Shown here: piece by piece, positions 50,576-58,522 of the stretch
Position numbering within the stretch: position 1 is the first letter of the stretch
Layout: the number at the start of each line of letters is the position of its first letter
Source of the DNA: Micromonospora lupini str. Lupac 08
GTDB taxonomy: Bacteria; Actinomycetota; Actinomycetes; Mycobacteriales; Micromonosporaceae
Length of the DNA: 64,000 bases
Direction of reading: 5' to 3'
Assembly: GCF_000297395.2 (NCBI RefSeq)
Contig: NZ_HF570108.1
Span: 3,531,766-3,595,765, forward strand
The notes under the pieces: generated by a model
What the model was told of the DNA's origin: nothing
The model's database searches: none
The model's input: only the letters and a program-made list of their open reading frames with translations
Translations under genes and position numbers: made by a program

Positions 50576-50959
50576 CTACCTCTCCGCCGCGCCGACCCCG
50601 TCCAGGTCGGCGTGCAGCGCGTCCGGCGCACGCATCCGCCACGCGTCGGTCACGAGTTCGCTCAGGCGCTCGACGTCGACGGCCACCAGGCGCAGCAACA
50701 CCAGCGGCAGTCCCTCGTACCCGGAGGTCGTGAAGAAGACCTCGGGTTCGCCGAGCAGGAGGGCCTGCTTCTCGGCCTCGTCCCCGACGAACAGCACCGC
50801 GATGTCGCGCCGGATCACCCGCGGCCTGCCGGGCCTGCGCTCGGGATAGGACCAGACGAAACCCTTGTCGGCCACCCGGAAGTCGAAGCCGTCGCTCTGG
50901 ATCTCGACCGTGTGGGGCAGGGACAGGGCCAGGCGGCGTACGTCGTCGGCGTCAGCCAC
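50576..50959 (-). CDS. MmcQ/YjbR family DNA-binding-fold protein
   Basis: 127 residues of the MmcQ/YjbR family (CyaY-like fold). Visible segments are DDVRRLALSLPHTVEI, FRVADKGFVWSYPER, VLFVGDEAEKQALLLGEPEVFFTTSGYEGLPLVLLRL and VDVERLSELVTDAWRMRAP. Homologues are small stand-alone proteins of unclear function, with a double-wing-like DNA-binding motif proposed. The start is GTG 50959. Neighbours are unrelated and it seems to be a single-gene unit. Confidence 0.82.
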   Translation of the reverse strand: MADADDVRRLALSLPHTVEIQSDGFDFRVADKGFVWSYPERRPGRPRVIRRDIAVLFVGDEAEKQALLLGEPEVFFTTSGYEGLPLVLLRLVAVDVERLSELVTDAWRMRAPDALHADLDGVGAAER

Positions 50960-51019
50960 CGAGACCCCGCACCGCGCGTGCCATCAGCATGCGCCGAGGT
51001 TACGCACCGGGACCGACAG

Positions 51020-51042
51020 CCGTCGGGCGGGCCGCCCGACGG
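51020..51042 (-). terminator. Terminator after the DUF1223 gene
   Basis: CCGTCGGGC and GCCCGACGG form a perfect 9-bp stem with a 5-base loop, six bases beyond the stop. Confidence 0.65.
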
Positions 51043-51047
51043 TGGCG

Positions 51048-51803
51048 TCAGCCGGTCGCGACGGACAGGTCGACTGCCGTCGCGCCGAGGACCGCCCGGT
51101 CGCCCTCGCGCTGGACGTAGCCGATCACCGTGGCGCGGCGACTGTCGAGATTCGGCGGCGTGGCCAGCTCCACCCGGCCCTGCTCGGCGTTCAGGGATAC
51201 CGAGGCGAAGGCGCGCACCACGTTGTCCTGCCGCAGCGTCCGGCCGGCGTTCTCGCCGCGGGCAATCTCGCTGTCCAGGCCGCGCTGCACGACCGCCACG
51301 TTGACCACGGCACGTTGCGGCAGCGGCCGCACGCGATAGTCCACTGCCATCCCCTGTCCGCCGTCCGCGGCGTCCGACACGGACAGCGTGAGGGGCGCGG
51401 TGACTGTCGACGTCAGGGCCGACGCGATGGCGCTCGCCGCCCGGCGACGGTCGGAGCCGACGAACTCCACGGTGCCGTTGACGATCATCTGCGGCGTGTA
51501 GAGCCCTCCGGTGCCGAACCCACGCGCGTACGCCTCCTGCCGCGCGGTGTACGCCGCGTCCGCGAACTGGTCGGGCCAGCCCAGGTCGTCCCAGTAGTCG
51601 ACGTGGAAGCCGAGGGCGAAGACGGGCTCGCCCCGCGTCCGGGCGTCCTGGTCGATCTCGGTCAGCAGCTCCTCGGCCGGAGGGCAGCTGTTGCAGCCCT
51701 GCGAGGTGAACAGCTCCACGACGGCGACACCGCCGCCCGTCGCCGAGGACGGCGGATCCGGCGAACGGGCAGGGTCCGACCCGTGGGGCGACGGGTTCGT
51801 CAT
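51048..51803 (-). CDS. DUF1223 thioredoxin-fold protein
   Basis: 251 residues. After a polar N-terminus comes the DUF1223 core: VVELFTSQGCNSCPPAEELL with a CxxC (Cys-Asn-Ser-Cys), then FHVDYWDDLGWPDQFADAAYTARQEAY, and LYTPQMIVNGTVEFVGSDR. The TPQMIVNG strand with its preceding Pro is the thioredoxin-like cis-Pro region. The second half is an Ig-like beta domain. The function of the family is not established; a disulfide or redox role is inferred from the CxxC. Unlike many members it has no obvious signal peptide. Confidence 0.82.
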   Translation of the reverse strand: MTNPSPHGSDPARSPDPPSSATGGGVAVVELFTSQGCNSCPPAEELLTEIDQDARTRGEPVFALGFHVDYWDDLGWPDQFADAAYTARQEAYARGFGTGGLYTPQMIVNGTVEFVGSDRRRAASAIASALTSTVTAPLTLSVSDAADGGQGMAVDYRVRPLPQRAVVNVAVVQRGLDSEIARGENAGRTLRQDNVVRAFASVSLNAEQGRVELATPPNLDSRRATVIGYVQREGDRAVLGATAVDLSVATG

Positions 51804-52052
51804 GGCGTCTCCTCCCAGAGCTGCTGGCGACCCCTGCGATTCCCGTTACCGCACCGACAACGCCTGGTCAGCGGGGCCGCGAGGGCCGATGGGTGCGTCC
51901 ACGGCCGGCGGGTGCCGCACTACCACGAATCCACCGTCGCGCCCGGCGGTGCCACTTACGGGTAAACACCATCGAAGCGGCGTACTCCTCCGATAGCGTG
52001 CCAATGAGAGGAAACCTCGTATTCCTTCCACAAAGCGGCTAAGGAGTCAGGA

Positions 52053-53228
52053 ATGAAGCGCAGCGTAGCGCTAGCGGCGGCCCTCCTGGTGGGCCTGACC
52101 GGTGCCGGAACGCTCCCCGGAGCTGCCTTCGCCGACGGCGGCGGCCCGGCCGGCAACCACGACGAGCGCGGGGGAGGTGGAAACCACCAGGACAGCGAGG
52201 GCGCGGTCTTCGTCCAGACCAACAAGGCCGAGGGCAACACCATCAAGGTGTACGACCGGGACGAGGACGGCCGCCTCAGCAAGGCCGGCGAGTACGAGAC
52301 CGGCGGGCTGGGCGGCTTCACCATCGGCGCGCCCCTCGACGCGCTGGCCTCGCAGGGCTCCCTCGTCTACCACAAGGGGCTGCTCTTCGCCGTCAACGCC
52401 GGCAGCAACACCGTGACCGTCTTCCGCGTGGACGGCACCCGGCTGCACAAGCTCCAGGTCATCTGGTCCGGCGGTCTACTGCCGGTCAGCATCGCGGCCC
52501 GCGGTGACCTCGTCTACGTGCTCAACGCCGGCGGCGAGGGCTCGGTGCAGGGCTTCGAGCTGCACAAGGGGCGCCTGTCGCGCGTCGAGGACGCCAACCG
52601 GTCGCTCGGCCTGCACAACGGCAACCCGCCCGCGTTCGGGACGGCTCCGGCCCAGGTCAAGATCGACCCGGACAGCGAGTTCGTCCTGGTGTCGACGAAG
52701 GGCGCCAACGTCATGTTCAGCTACGAGATCGGTCGCGACGGCGAGCTGGCCCGCAACCCCGTCGTCAGCGACGCGGGAAACACGCCGTTCGGCTTCACCT
52801 TCGACACCGAGGACTCGCTGCTGGTCACCGAGTCGGGCGCGAACGCGGTCAGCCGGTTCGAGCTCGACGACGACGGCACGCTCGACCAGGTCGGGCCGTC
52901 GGTGCCCAACGGTCAGCAGGCGCCGTGCTGGATCCAGCGCGTGGGCGACTACTTCTTCGTCGCCAACGCCGGTAGCTCCACCATCAGCTCCTACCGGGTC
53001 GACGACGACGGCAAACTCCAGCTCGTCAAGGAGGTCGCCGCGGACACCGGTGGCGGGTCGATCGACATGACCACCAGCGACGGCTTCCTGTACGTGCAGA
53101 ACGCCACCGCCGGCAACGTGCAGGGCTACGAGGTGCACGACGACGGCTCCCTGAGCCTCGTCACCACCGTCGAGGGCCTGCCGAAGTTCGCCGACGGCAT
53201 CGGCATGGAGGGCATCGCCGCCTCCTGA
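52053..53228 (+). CDS. Secreted lactonase-like beta-propeller protein
   Basis: 391 residues with a signal peptide (AALLVGLTGAGTLPGAAFA). A polar Gly/His stretch leads into repeated propeller blades: KVYDRDEDGRLSKAGEY, VTVFRVDGTRLHKLQVI, VQGFELHKGRLSRVE, FSYEIGRDGELARN, SRFELDDDGTLDQVG, SSYRVDDDGKLQLV and VQGYEVHDDGSLSLV. Seven such blades match the 6-phosphogluconolactonase/muconate-cycloisomerase propeller fold, but the catalytic residues are not identifiable. An extracellular binding or lactonase role is possible. AAGGAG lies seven bases before the ATG. A two-tier hairpin follows the stop. Confidence 0.83.
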   Translation: MKRSVALAAALLVGLTGAGTLPGAAFADGGGPAGNHDERGGGGNHQDSEGAVFVQTNKAEGNTIKVYDRDEDGRLSKAGEYETGGLGGFTIGAPLDALASQGSLVYHKGLLFAVNAGSNTVTVFRVDGTRLHKLQVIWSGGLLPVSIAARGDLVYVLNAGGEGSVQGFELHKGRLSRVEDANRSLGLHNGNPPAFGTAPAQVKIDPDSEFVLVSTKGANVMFSYEIGRDGELARNPVVSDAGNTPFGFTFDTEDSLLVTESGANAVSRFELDDDGTLDQVGPSVPNGQQAPCWIQRVGDYFFVANAGSSTISSYRVDDDGKLQLVKEVAADTGGGSIDMTTSDGFLYVQNATAGNVQGYEVHDDGSLSLVTTVEGLPKFADGIGMEGIAAS

Positions 53229-53240
53229 CGGTCGGCACAC

Positions 53241-53274
53241 CGCTGGTCCCCGTCGATCCCGACCGGGACCAGCG
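53241..53274 (+). terminator. Terminator after the beta-propeller gene
   Basis: CGCTGGTCCC pairs with GGGACCAGCG, and inside it GTCG pairs with CGAC around ATCC. Confidence 0.75.
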
Positions 53275-53346
53275 CTGGTTTCGGCGGTGCCCGGTCCGGG
53301 GCAGAAGAGCGTCGCTGACGACAACACCTTCGGAAGGGACGGCCTC

Positions 53347-53616
53347 GTGGAAATCCAGGGCTTCTTCACCGCGATCATCATCGGCCTGGTCATCGGCGCC
53401 CTCGGTCGGCTCGTGGTGCCCGGCAGGCAGAACATCTCGATCGTGCTCACCCTGGCGATCGGCGTGCTCGCCGCGATCCTCGGCACCCTCGTGGCCGGTG
53501 GGCTCGGCGTCGACGAGACCGCCGGCATCGACTGGATCGAGCTGCTCCTGCAGGTCGTGTTCGCCGCGATCGGCGTGGCCGTCACCGCCGCCGCGTACGG
53601 CCGCCGCCGCCTCTGA
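53347..53616 (+). CDS. GlsB/YeaQ/YmgE-family stress-response membrane protein
   Basis: 89 residues with three hydrophobic helices: FFTAIIIGLVIGALGRLVVPG, ISIVLTLAIGVLAAILGTLVAGG and WIELLLQVVFAAIGVAVTAAAYG. The Gly-rich first helix ending in GRLVVPG is the transglycosylase-associated/GlsB signature. Members are induced by general or acid stress and work in the membrane by an unknown mechanism. GTG 53347 has GGAAGGGA upstream. A hairpin terminator follows. Confidence 0.88.
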   Translation: MEIQGFFTAIIIGLVIGALGRLVVPGRQNISIVLTLAIGVLAAILGTLVAGGLGVDETAGIDWIELLLQVVFAAIGVAVTAAAYGRRRL

Positions 53617-53632
53617 CGTCCCCGGGCCGGCC

Positions 53633-53653
53633 CGCTCCGCCCGGCGCGGAGCG
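53633..53653 (+). terminator. Terminator after the GlsB-like gene
   Basis: CGCTCCGC and GCGGAGCG form a perfect 8-bp stem around CCGGC. Confidence 0.6.
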
Positions 53654-53716
53654 GACCCGCCCGCGCGCCGCGGTGACCGCGGGTGGCCGCCACGGGTGCT
53701 GTGCTTGGATGGTCCG

Positions 53717-54019
53717 GTGCAGTTCACCGTGACAGAGGCGCCGACGCGGGAGCGGTTCGAGGCGCGCGACGAGACGGGCGCGGTCGCCGGGGTCGTCACC
53801 TACCAGCTGACCGGCGCCATCATCGCCTACACCCACACCGAGGTCGATCCCGCGTACGAGGGCCGCGGCGTCGGGTCGACCCTGGCCCGCGCCGTCATGG
53901 ACGACGCGCGGGCCAGGCGACGCACCGTGGTGCCGATCTGCCCGTTCCTCGCCGAGTGGCTGGTCAAGCACCCGGAGTACGAGGACATCGTCGTGCGCTC
54001 CACCCGAAAGGTGAAGTAG
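53717..54019 (+). CDS. Small GNAT-like N-acetyltransferase (YjdJ type)
   Basis: 100 residues, the short single-domain acetyltransferase type. It shows FEARDETGAVAGVVTYQLTG, IAYTHTEVDPAYEGRGVGSTLARAVMDDARARR with the acetyl-CoA loop GRGVGS, and VVPICPFLAEWLVKHPEYEDIV. The CPFLAEWLxxHPEY ending is conserved in this YjdJ/GTLF3B-like group. The substrate is unknown. GTG 53717 may be leaderless: TTGGAT lies six bases upstream. It converges on the ArsR gene. Confidence 0.85.
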   Translation: MQFTVTEAPTRERFEARDETGAVAGVVTYQLTGAIIAYTHTEVDPAYEGRGVGSTLARAVMDDARARRRTVVPICPFLAEWLVKHPEYEDIVVRSTRKVK

Positions 54020-54076
54020 CGCCGGCTCGACGCCGGTCGCTGAGCGGGATGGCCCGTGTCTCCACCGGCTGGCCTC

Positions 54077-54427
54077 TCATTCTCCCTGGTCGTCGGTGCG
54101 GTGGCGTTCGATCGTCTCGGCGATCCGCTTGATCCGGCGGAGTCGGGCGTCCCAGGCGTCGCCGACGGCGGTCAGTTGGGCGACCGCGCGGGCGAGCTGC
54201 GCCTCGTCGACCCGGTAGTGACGCTCACGACCCGCCGCCGCGGAGTGGATCAGGCCGACCCGGTCCAGGACGGCCAGGTGCTTCGAGACGGCCTGGCGGG
54301 TGACGGGCAGCCGCTCGCTCAGCGACGTGGCGGTGCCGGGCCCGCCGGCGAGCAGCAGGTCGATCATGCTGCGCCGGGTCGGGTCGCCGATCGCCGACCA
54401 CAGGGCGTCGTCCACCGCCGTGGTCAT
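54077..54427 (-). CDS. ArsR-family winged-helix repressor
   Basis: 116 residues with the ArsR winged helix: WSAIGDPTRRSMIDLLLAGGPGTATSLSERLPVTRQAVSKHLAVLDRVGLI, then the wing AAGRERHYRVDEAQL. No metal-binding Cys set is present, so this is the SRPBCC-associated (SdpR-like) type and not an arsenic sensor. Its ATG overlaps the stop of the SRPBCC gene (ATGA). Two matching palindromes surround the promoter of the pair, which indicates autorepression. Confidence 0.87.
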   Translation of the reverse strand: MTTAVDDALWSAIGDPTRRSMIDLLLAGGPGTATSLSERLPVTRQAVSKHLAVLDRVGLIHSAAAGRERHYRVDEAQLARAVAQLTAVGDAWDARLRRIKRIAETIERHRTDDQGE

Positions 54428-54882
54428 GACGCGGCGACCAGCTTCGCGACGTACACGCCCAGGGCGGGGACGTAGTGGTTCCACCCGCTGACGTGGTCCT
54501 GGTACTGCTTCTCCAGGACGGCGACCTCCCAGCCCATCTCCCGGAAACCGGTCTCCGTCATGCGGATGCGGGTCCCGGCTCCGATGGGGACCAGGTCGAA
54601 CGTGACGAACAGCGACTGCCCGCCGCGGTCGGGCTCGGTGAAGCACCACCGGAAGGAGAACCGCTTCGGCGGGTCGACGTCCACGACGGCGAGGTCGACT
54701 GTCGTCGTCTCGCCGGTCTGCGCGTCACGCCACACCAACTCGCCGGGCGCGCCCTCGACCGGTTCGAACCGTGCGTCGTCGGGCCACCACTCCCGCACGT
54801 GCTCGGGCTGGCTGATCACCTCGAAGACCACCTCGGGTGAGGCGTCCACGTCGATGTCGCGTTCGATGACTCCGTACTCCAT
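54424..54882 (-). CDS. SRPBCC (AHSA1/START-like) protein
   Basis: 152 residues with the SRPBCC helix-grip fold: IERDIDVDASPEVVFEVISQPEHVREWWPDDARFEP, VDLAVVDVDPPKRFSFRWCFTEPD, LVPIGAGTRIRMTETGF and the C-terminal helix QDHVSGWNHYVPALGVYVAKL. These proteins bind hydrophobic small molecules. Pairing with an ArsR regulator is very common in actinomycetes, and the ligand is unknown. ATG 54882 follows AAAGGGTGG at five bases. Confidence 0.87.
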   Translation of the reverse strand: MEYGVIERDIDVDASPEVVFEVISQPEHVREWWPDDARFEPVEGAPGELVWRDAQTGETTTVDLAVVDVDPPKRFSFRWCFTEPDRGGQSLFVTFDLVPIGAGTRIRMTETGFREMGWEVAVLEKQYQDHVSGWNHYVPALGVYVAKLVAAS

Positions 54883-54896
54883 GCGTACCACCCTTT

Positions 54897-54957
54897 CGCA
54901 ACCTTTGGTTGCGTAAGGCTATGCCACCCTGGCGCGTCGCGCAACCCTTTGTTGCGC
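54897..54957 (-). promoter_or_regulatory. ArsR-controlled promoter with two operators
   Basis: CGCAACC-TTT-GGTTGCG (54897-54913) and GCGCAAC-N5-GTTGCGC (54939-54957) are near-identical palindromes 43 bases apart. On the minus strand, TTGCGC (54944-54939) and TAGCCT (54921-54916) form a promoter with 17-base spacing. One operator covers the -35, and the other lies just past the -10. Confidence 0.75.
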
Positions 54958-55059
54958 TTTCGGGGACGGTTCCGGGCCGGCGCACAGGAAGTGCGACGAC
55001 GGTACGGTTCATGATGGGTAGCCTGTCCGGCCCGCAACGTCCCCCGGGAGATCCGAACG

Positions 55060-55776
55060 ATGACAGCGTCCTCCTTCCGTGCCCTGCACCACGACCGCGC
55101 CCCCGGTGACCCGCTCGTCCTGCCCGGGCCCTGGGACGCGGGCAGCGCCCGGGTCTTCGCCGACGCCGGCTTCCCGGCGCTCGCCACGCCGAGCGCCGGT
55201 GTCGCCGCCTCCCTCGGCTACGAGGACGGCGCCACCCCGCCCGCCGAGATGTTCGCCGCGGTGGCGCGCATCGTCCGGGCCGTCTCCGTGCCGGTGTCCG
55301 CCGACGTGGAGGACGGCTACGGGCTCGCACCCGGCGAGCTGGTCGAGCGGCTGCTGGAGGCGGGCGCCGTCGGCTGCAACCTGGAGGACTCCGAGGGGCA
55401 CGCCACACTCAAGGACCCGCAGCGGCACGCGGACTGGCTGGCCGAGGTGCGAGCGGCGGCGGGTGACGCGCTGGTCATCAACGCGCGCGTCGACACCTTC
55501 CTGTTCGGTTCGGGCGACCCGGCCGACGCCATCGCCCGGGCGAAGCTGTACGTCGCGGCGGGCGCCGACTGCGTGTACCCGCTACTTGCGCCCACCGAGG
55601 TCCTCCCGACCCTGCGCGAGGGCATCACCGGCCCCCTCAACATGGCCGCCGGCCCGAGCCCGGACTCCGTGGCCGAACTGGCCCGGCGCGGCGCCACCCG
55701 GATCACGTTCGGCCCGGGCATGCAGCGGTACGCGATGGGCGCGGTCAGCGACCTCGCGGCCAACCTGCGCGCCTGA
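55060..55776 (+). CDS. Isocitrate lyase/PEP mutase family protein
   Basis: 238 residues with the PEP mutase/ICL barrel: LVLPGPWDAGSARVFADAGFPALATPSAGVAASLGYEDG, PVSADVEDGYG (metal-binding acids), GCNLEDSEG, INARVDTFLF and LLAPTEVLPTLREGI. The catalytic loop differs from phosphonopyruvate hydrolase and 2-methylisocitrate lyase, so it is one of the many short actinobacterial members of undefined substrate, usually listed as carboxyphosphonoenolpyruvate mutase-like. GGGAG lies before the ATG. The stop codon is the start of a 25-base tandem repeat. Confidence 0.85.
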   Translation: MTASSFRALHHDRAPGDPLVLPGPWDAGSARVFADAGFPALATPSAGVAASLGYEDGATPPAEMFAAVARIVRAVSVPVSADVEDGYGLAPGELVERLLEAGAVGCNLEDSEGHATLKDPQRHADWLAEVRAAAGDALVINARVDTFLFGSGDPADAIARAKLYVAAGADCVYPLLAPTEVLPTLREGITGPLNMAAGPSPDSVAELARRGATRITFGPGMQRYAMGAVSDLAANLRA

Positions 55777-55884
55777 GGTCGCGGCCAGCCGGTGTGCCCG
55801 AGGTCGCGGCCAGCCGGTGTGCCTGAGGCTGCGGCCAGCCGGTGTGCCTGAGGCTGCGGCCAGCCGGTGTGCCTGAGGCTGCGG
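55771..55884. repeat. 25-base tandem repeat, about 4.5 copies
   Basis: Units GCCTGAGG(T/C)(C/T)GCGGCCAGCC plus GGTGT run 55771-55795, 55796-55820, 55821-55845 and 55846-55870, with a partial copy to 55884. The copies differ at one to three positions. The first copy contains the stop codon of the PEP-mutase-like gene. Confidence 0.9.
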
Positions 55885-56094
55885 TCGACCTGCGCGGCTG
55901 CCCTCGCGGTCGCCGCTCCCGAGGTGTTGTCGGCCGCGCCGGAGGCGTGCGTGCCGCGCCGCACGCGCACGGCCCGCGCGTGCGTCCCACGCCCACGCGT
56001 TGCGTCCCACGCCCACGCGTTGCGTCCCACGCCCACGCGTTGCGGTCCACGCCCACGCGTTGCGGCCCACGCGGGTGTGCCGCGCGCCCGGCGG
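55777..56094. other. 318-base convergent intergenic region made mainly of tandem repeats
   Basis: Apart from two tandem-repeat patches, it holds a GC-rich joining segment (about 55885-55980). Open frames through it only reflect the repeats. No clear terminator stem was separated from the repeats. Confidence 0.6.
55981..56074. repeat. 20-base tandem repeat, about 4.7 copies
   Basis: TGCGTCCCACGCCCACGCGT is exact at 55981-56000, 56001-56020 and 56021-56040. It has one change at 56041-56060 and a partial copy to 56074. Unit size and sequence are unrelated to the 25-base repeat nearby. Confidence 0.9.
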
Positions 56095-57021
56095 TCAGGC
56101 GTCGGCGCGGGCGGCCAGGGCGTCGACGAGGCGGCGGGCGGAGCCGGCCAGGTTCCACCGGCCGGCCAGCTCGAGCAGCCGTTCCGGGTCGGCGGCGGCG
56201 GTCGGCAGCGCGGTGGGCAGCTCCGGCAGCGCCACGTCCAGGGCGACCCGGACCACTGTCGGCGCGACGGCCAGATAGTCGCGGGCACCGGCCAGCTTGG
56301 TGCGCAGCCCCGGGGCGAAGGACGAGTCGGAGTCGTCCAGCGCGGCCAGGATGCCGTCGATGCTGCCGTACCGCTCGATGAGCCGCGCGGCGGTCTTCTC
56401 GCCGACCCCCGGCACGCCGGGCAGGCCGTCGCTGGGGTCGCCGCGCAGGGCGGCGAAGTCGGCGTACCGGTCGGCCGGCACGCCGTAGCGGGCGCGGACC
56501 GCCGCGTCGTCGCAGTCGTCGAGCTTGGCCACGCCGCGCCCGACGTAGAGCAGCCGCACGTCCCGGGTGTCGTCGATGAGCTGGAACAGGTCCCGGTCGC
56601 CGGAGACCACCTCGACCGGGCCGGGCTGGGTCACCGAGAGCGTGCCGAGCACGTCGTCGGCCTCGTAGCCGGTCGCGCCGACGGCGGGGATGCCGACGGC
56701 CTCGAGGACCTCCAGGATCATCGGCACCTGCGGGGAGAGCGTGTCGGGCACGACCTCGCCCCCCTGCGGGGCCACCCGGTGCGCCTTGTACGACGGCAGC
56801 AGGTCGACGCGCCACGCCGGCCGCCAGTCGTAGTCCAGGGCGCACACCATCCGGTCGGCCCCGCGGCCGCGGATGAGCGTGGCGAGCATGTCGAGGAAGC
56901 CGCGCACCGCGTTGACGGGCTGGCCGTCCTCGGTGCGTGCGGCGGACTCGGGGATGCCGAAGTAGGCCCGGAAGTAGAGGCTGGGTGCGTCGATCAGCAG
57001 GATCGGGGATCGGTGTGCCAC
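56095..57021 (-). CDS. 5'-3' exonuclease (FEN/PolI-N-terminal type)
   Basis: 308 residues equivalent to the 5'-3' exonuclease domain of DNA polymerase I as a separate protein. Acidic metal ligands are in LLIDAPSLYFRAYFG, DRMVCALDYDWRPAWR, GYEADDVLGTL and VVSGDRDLFQLI. The helix-hairpin-helix LRGDPSDGLPGVPGVGEKTAARLIERYGSIDGIL binds the duplex. It removes RNA primers or flaps in replication and repair. Stand-alone copies beside a full PolI are normal in actinobacteria. The start is GTG 57021. Confidence 0.93.
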   Translation of the reverse strand: MAHRSPILLIDAPSLYFRAYFGIPESAARTEDGQPVNAVRGFLDMLATLIRGRGADRMVCALDYDWRPAWRVDLLPSYKAHRVAPQGGEVVPDTLSPQVPMILEVLEAVGIPAVGATGYEADDVLGTLSVTQPGPVEVVSGDRDLFQLIDDTRDVRLLYVGRGVAKLDDCDDAAVRARYGVPADRYADFAALRGDPSDGLPGVPGVGEKTAARLIERYGSIDGILAALDDSDSSFAPGLRTKLAGARDYLAVAPTVVRVALDVALPELPTALPTAAADPERLLELAGRWNLAGSARRLVDALAARADA

Positions 57022-57080
57022 GCCCGACAGCCTGGCACAGCCCCCCGACGATCAGCGGTACGCCCGGCCGCCCGGCGGCG

Positions 57081-57308
57081 TCAGCGCCGCTCGTCGGGTC
57101 GGTAGACGGTGGCCCGTCGGGCGAGGTGCTGCACGACGTAGCTGGTCACCAGCAGCAGGATCGCCACCAGCACCTCGACCCAGGCGGCGACGCCGTCGGC
57201 GACGGTGAGCCCGATGACCAGCAGGACCAGCCCGACGAGCGCGAGGACCCCGGCCCACAGTTGCCGGCGGCGGCGGGTCGCCGTCCGGTTCGCGTCGTTC
57301 GCTGTCAC
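57081..57308 (-). CDS. Small two-helix membrane protein
   Basis: 75 residues with a basic N-terminus (RTATRRRRQLW) and two membrane helices (AGVLALVGLVLLVIGLTVADG and VEVLVAILLLVTSYVVQHLA). I do not recognise the family. GTG 57308 is used because GGGAGGG lies six bases upstream; an earlier GTG at 57332 would add eight residues. It lies upstream of the exonuclease gene on the same strand, 59 bases away, and is divergent from the DUF4037 gene. Confidence 0.6.
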   Translation of the reverse strand: MTANDANRTATRRRRQLWAGVLALVGLVLLVIGLTVADGVAAWVEVLVAILLLVTSYVVQHLARRATVYRPDERR

Positions 57309-57358
57309 GTCGGCCCTCCCGGTCGCGGCCACCCGCGCGGGCGTCCCGAACCCAGGCT

Positions 57359-58522
57359 ATGGCCCGCCGAAGCCGCCCGAGCAGGGAAATGGCCGTGCGG
57401 GTGGGGCCAGGTACGGCGCAGACTGCCGGGGTGGCGTTCCTTCCCGGCCTGGTGCTGGCCCGCCGGTACCACGACGAGGTGGTCGCGCCGATCCTGCGCG
57501 GTCGTCTCCCCGGCCTGCGGTACGCGGCGGGGCTGCTCGACGGTGGCTCGGAGGTGCTGGGCCTGGACACGGCCCGGTCCACCGACCACGACTGGGGCCC
57601 GCGCGTGAACGTCTTCGTCGGGACGGCTGACGCCGCGGCGATCCCGCGGATGAGCGCCGTGCTGGACGCCGACCTGCCGGCGGACTTCCTCGGCTGGCCC
57701 ACGCGTTTCGCTGGCGACGACGGACGACTGGGCGTCGCCGACGCCGCCGGAACGCGGCACGGGGTCACCGTCGACGAGGTCGCCGGTTGGTGGCGCCGCC
57801 GGCTCGGCTTCGACCCGATGGCCGGTGTCGGCACGACGGACTGGCTCGCGAGCCCGACCCAGCGGTTGGCGGAGGCGACCGGTGGTGAGGTCTTCCACGA
57901 CGGCCTCGACGGGGCGTTGACCGCTCGACGGGCGGCGCTGCGGTGGTACCCGCCGGACGTGTGGCGGTACGTCCTGGCCGCGGTGTGGACGCGGATCGCG
58001 CAGGCTGAGCACCTGCCCGGCCGGTGCGCCGAGGTCGGCGACGAACTGGGCAGCCGGATCGTGACCGGCGGCATCGCTCGTGACCTGCTCCGGCTCGGTC
58101 TGCTGCTGCGTCGACGCTGGCCGCCGTACGACAAATGGCTCGGCACGGCCTTCGGCCGGCTGCCCGGCGCGGCACCGGCGGTCGCGGCGCTGGCCGAGGC
58201 GACCGGCCCGGGCGACTGGACCTGCCGCCAGGCCGGCCTGGTCGAGGCGCTGGAGACCATGGCCCGGTGGACCGACGAGACCGGTCTGGCCGCGCCGGTA
58301 CGCGCCCGTGCCGTGCCGTTTCACGGCCGGCCGTTCCTGGTGCTGCGTGCCGAGCGCGTCACCGCCGCGCTACGCGCCGCGGTGACCGACCCGGCGCTGC
58401 GCGACCGGCCGCCGCTGGGCGCGGTCGATCAGTACGTGCACAGCGTCGACGTGCTCAGCGACGCCACCCGAATTCGCGGGGTCGCCGACGGCCTGTGGTC
58501 GGGTACGGTCACCGACCGATGA
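57359..58522 (+). CDS. DUF4037 nucleotidyltransferase-like protein
   Basis: Up to 387 residues; ATG 57389 or GTG 57431 are alternative starts. The N-terminal part resembles a nucleotidyltransferase fold (YAAGLLDGGSEVLGLDTARSTDHDWGPRVNVFV, where GGSEVLG and DxDW-like acids stand in for the GS...DxD pattern). The C-terminal DUF4037 part is helical (RAALRWYPPDVWRYVLAAVWTRIAQAEH, LGSRIVTGGIARDLLRLGLLL, RWPPYDKWLGTAF). Activity is not established; transfer of a nucleotide to a small molecule is inferred. Its end overlaps the convergent MFS gene by 14 bases. Confidence 0.82.
   Translation: MARRSRPSREMAVRVGPGTAQTAGVAFLPGLVLARRYHDEVVAPILRGRLPGLRYAAGLLDGGSEVLGLDTARSTDHDWGPRVNVFVGTADAAAIPRMSAVLDADLPADFLGWPTRFAGDDGRLGVADAAGTRHGVTVDEVAGWWRRRLGFDPMAGVGTTDWLASPTQRLAEATGGEVFHDGLDGALTARRAALRWYPPDVWRYVLAAVWTRIAQAEHLPGRCAEVGDELGSRIVTGGIARDLLRLGLLLRRRWPPYDKWLGTAFGRLPGAAPAVAALAEATGPGDWTCRQAGLVEALETMARWTDETGLAAPVRARAVPFHGRPFLVLRAERVTAALRAAVTDPALRDRPPLGAVDQYVHSVDVLSDATRIRGVADGLWSGTVTDR

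Noticed and set aside
55771..56074. Repeat arrays that might be taken for a CRISPR locus
   Set aside because: The units are directly contiguous with no unique spacers, and no cas genes are near.
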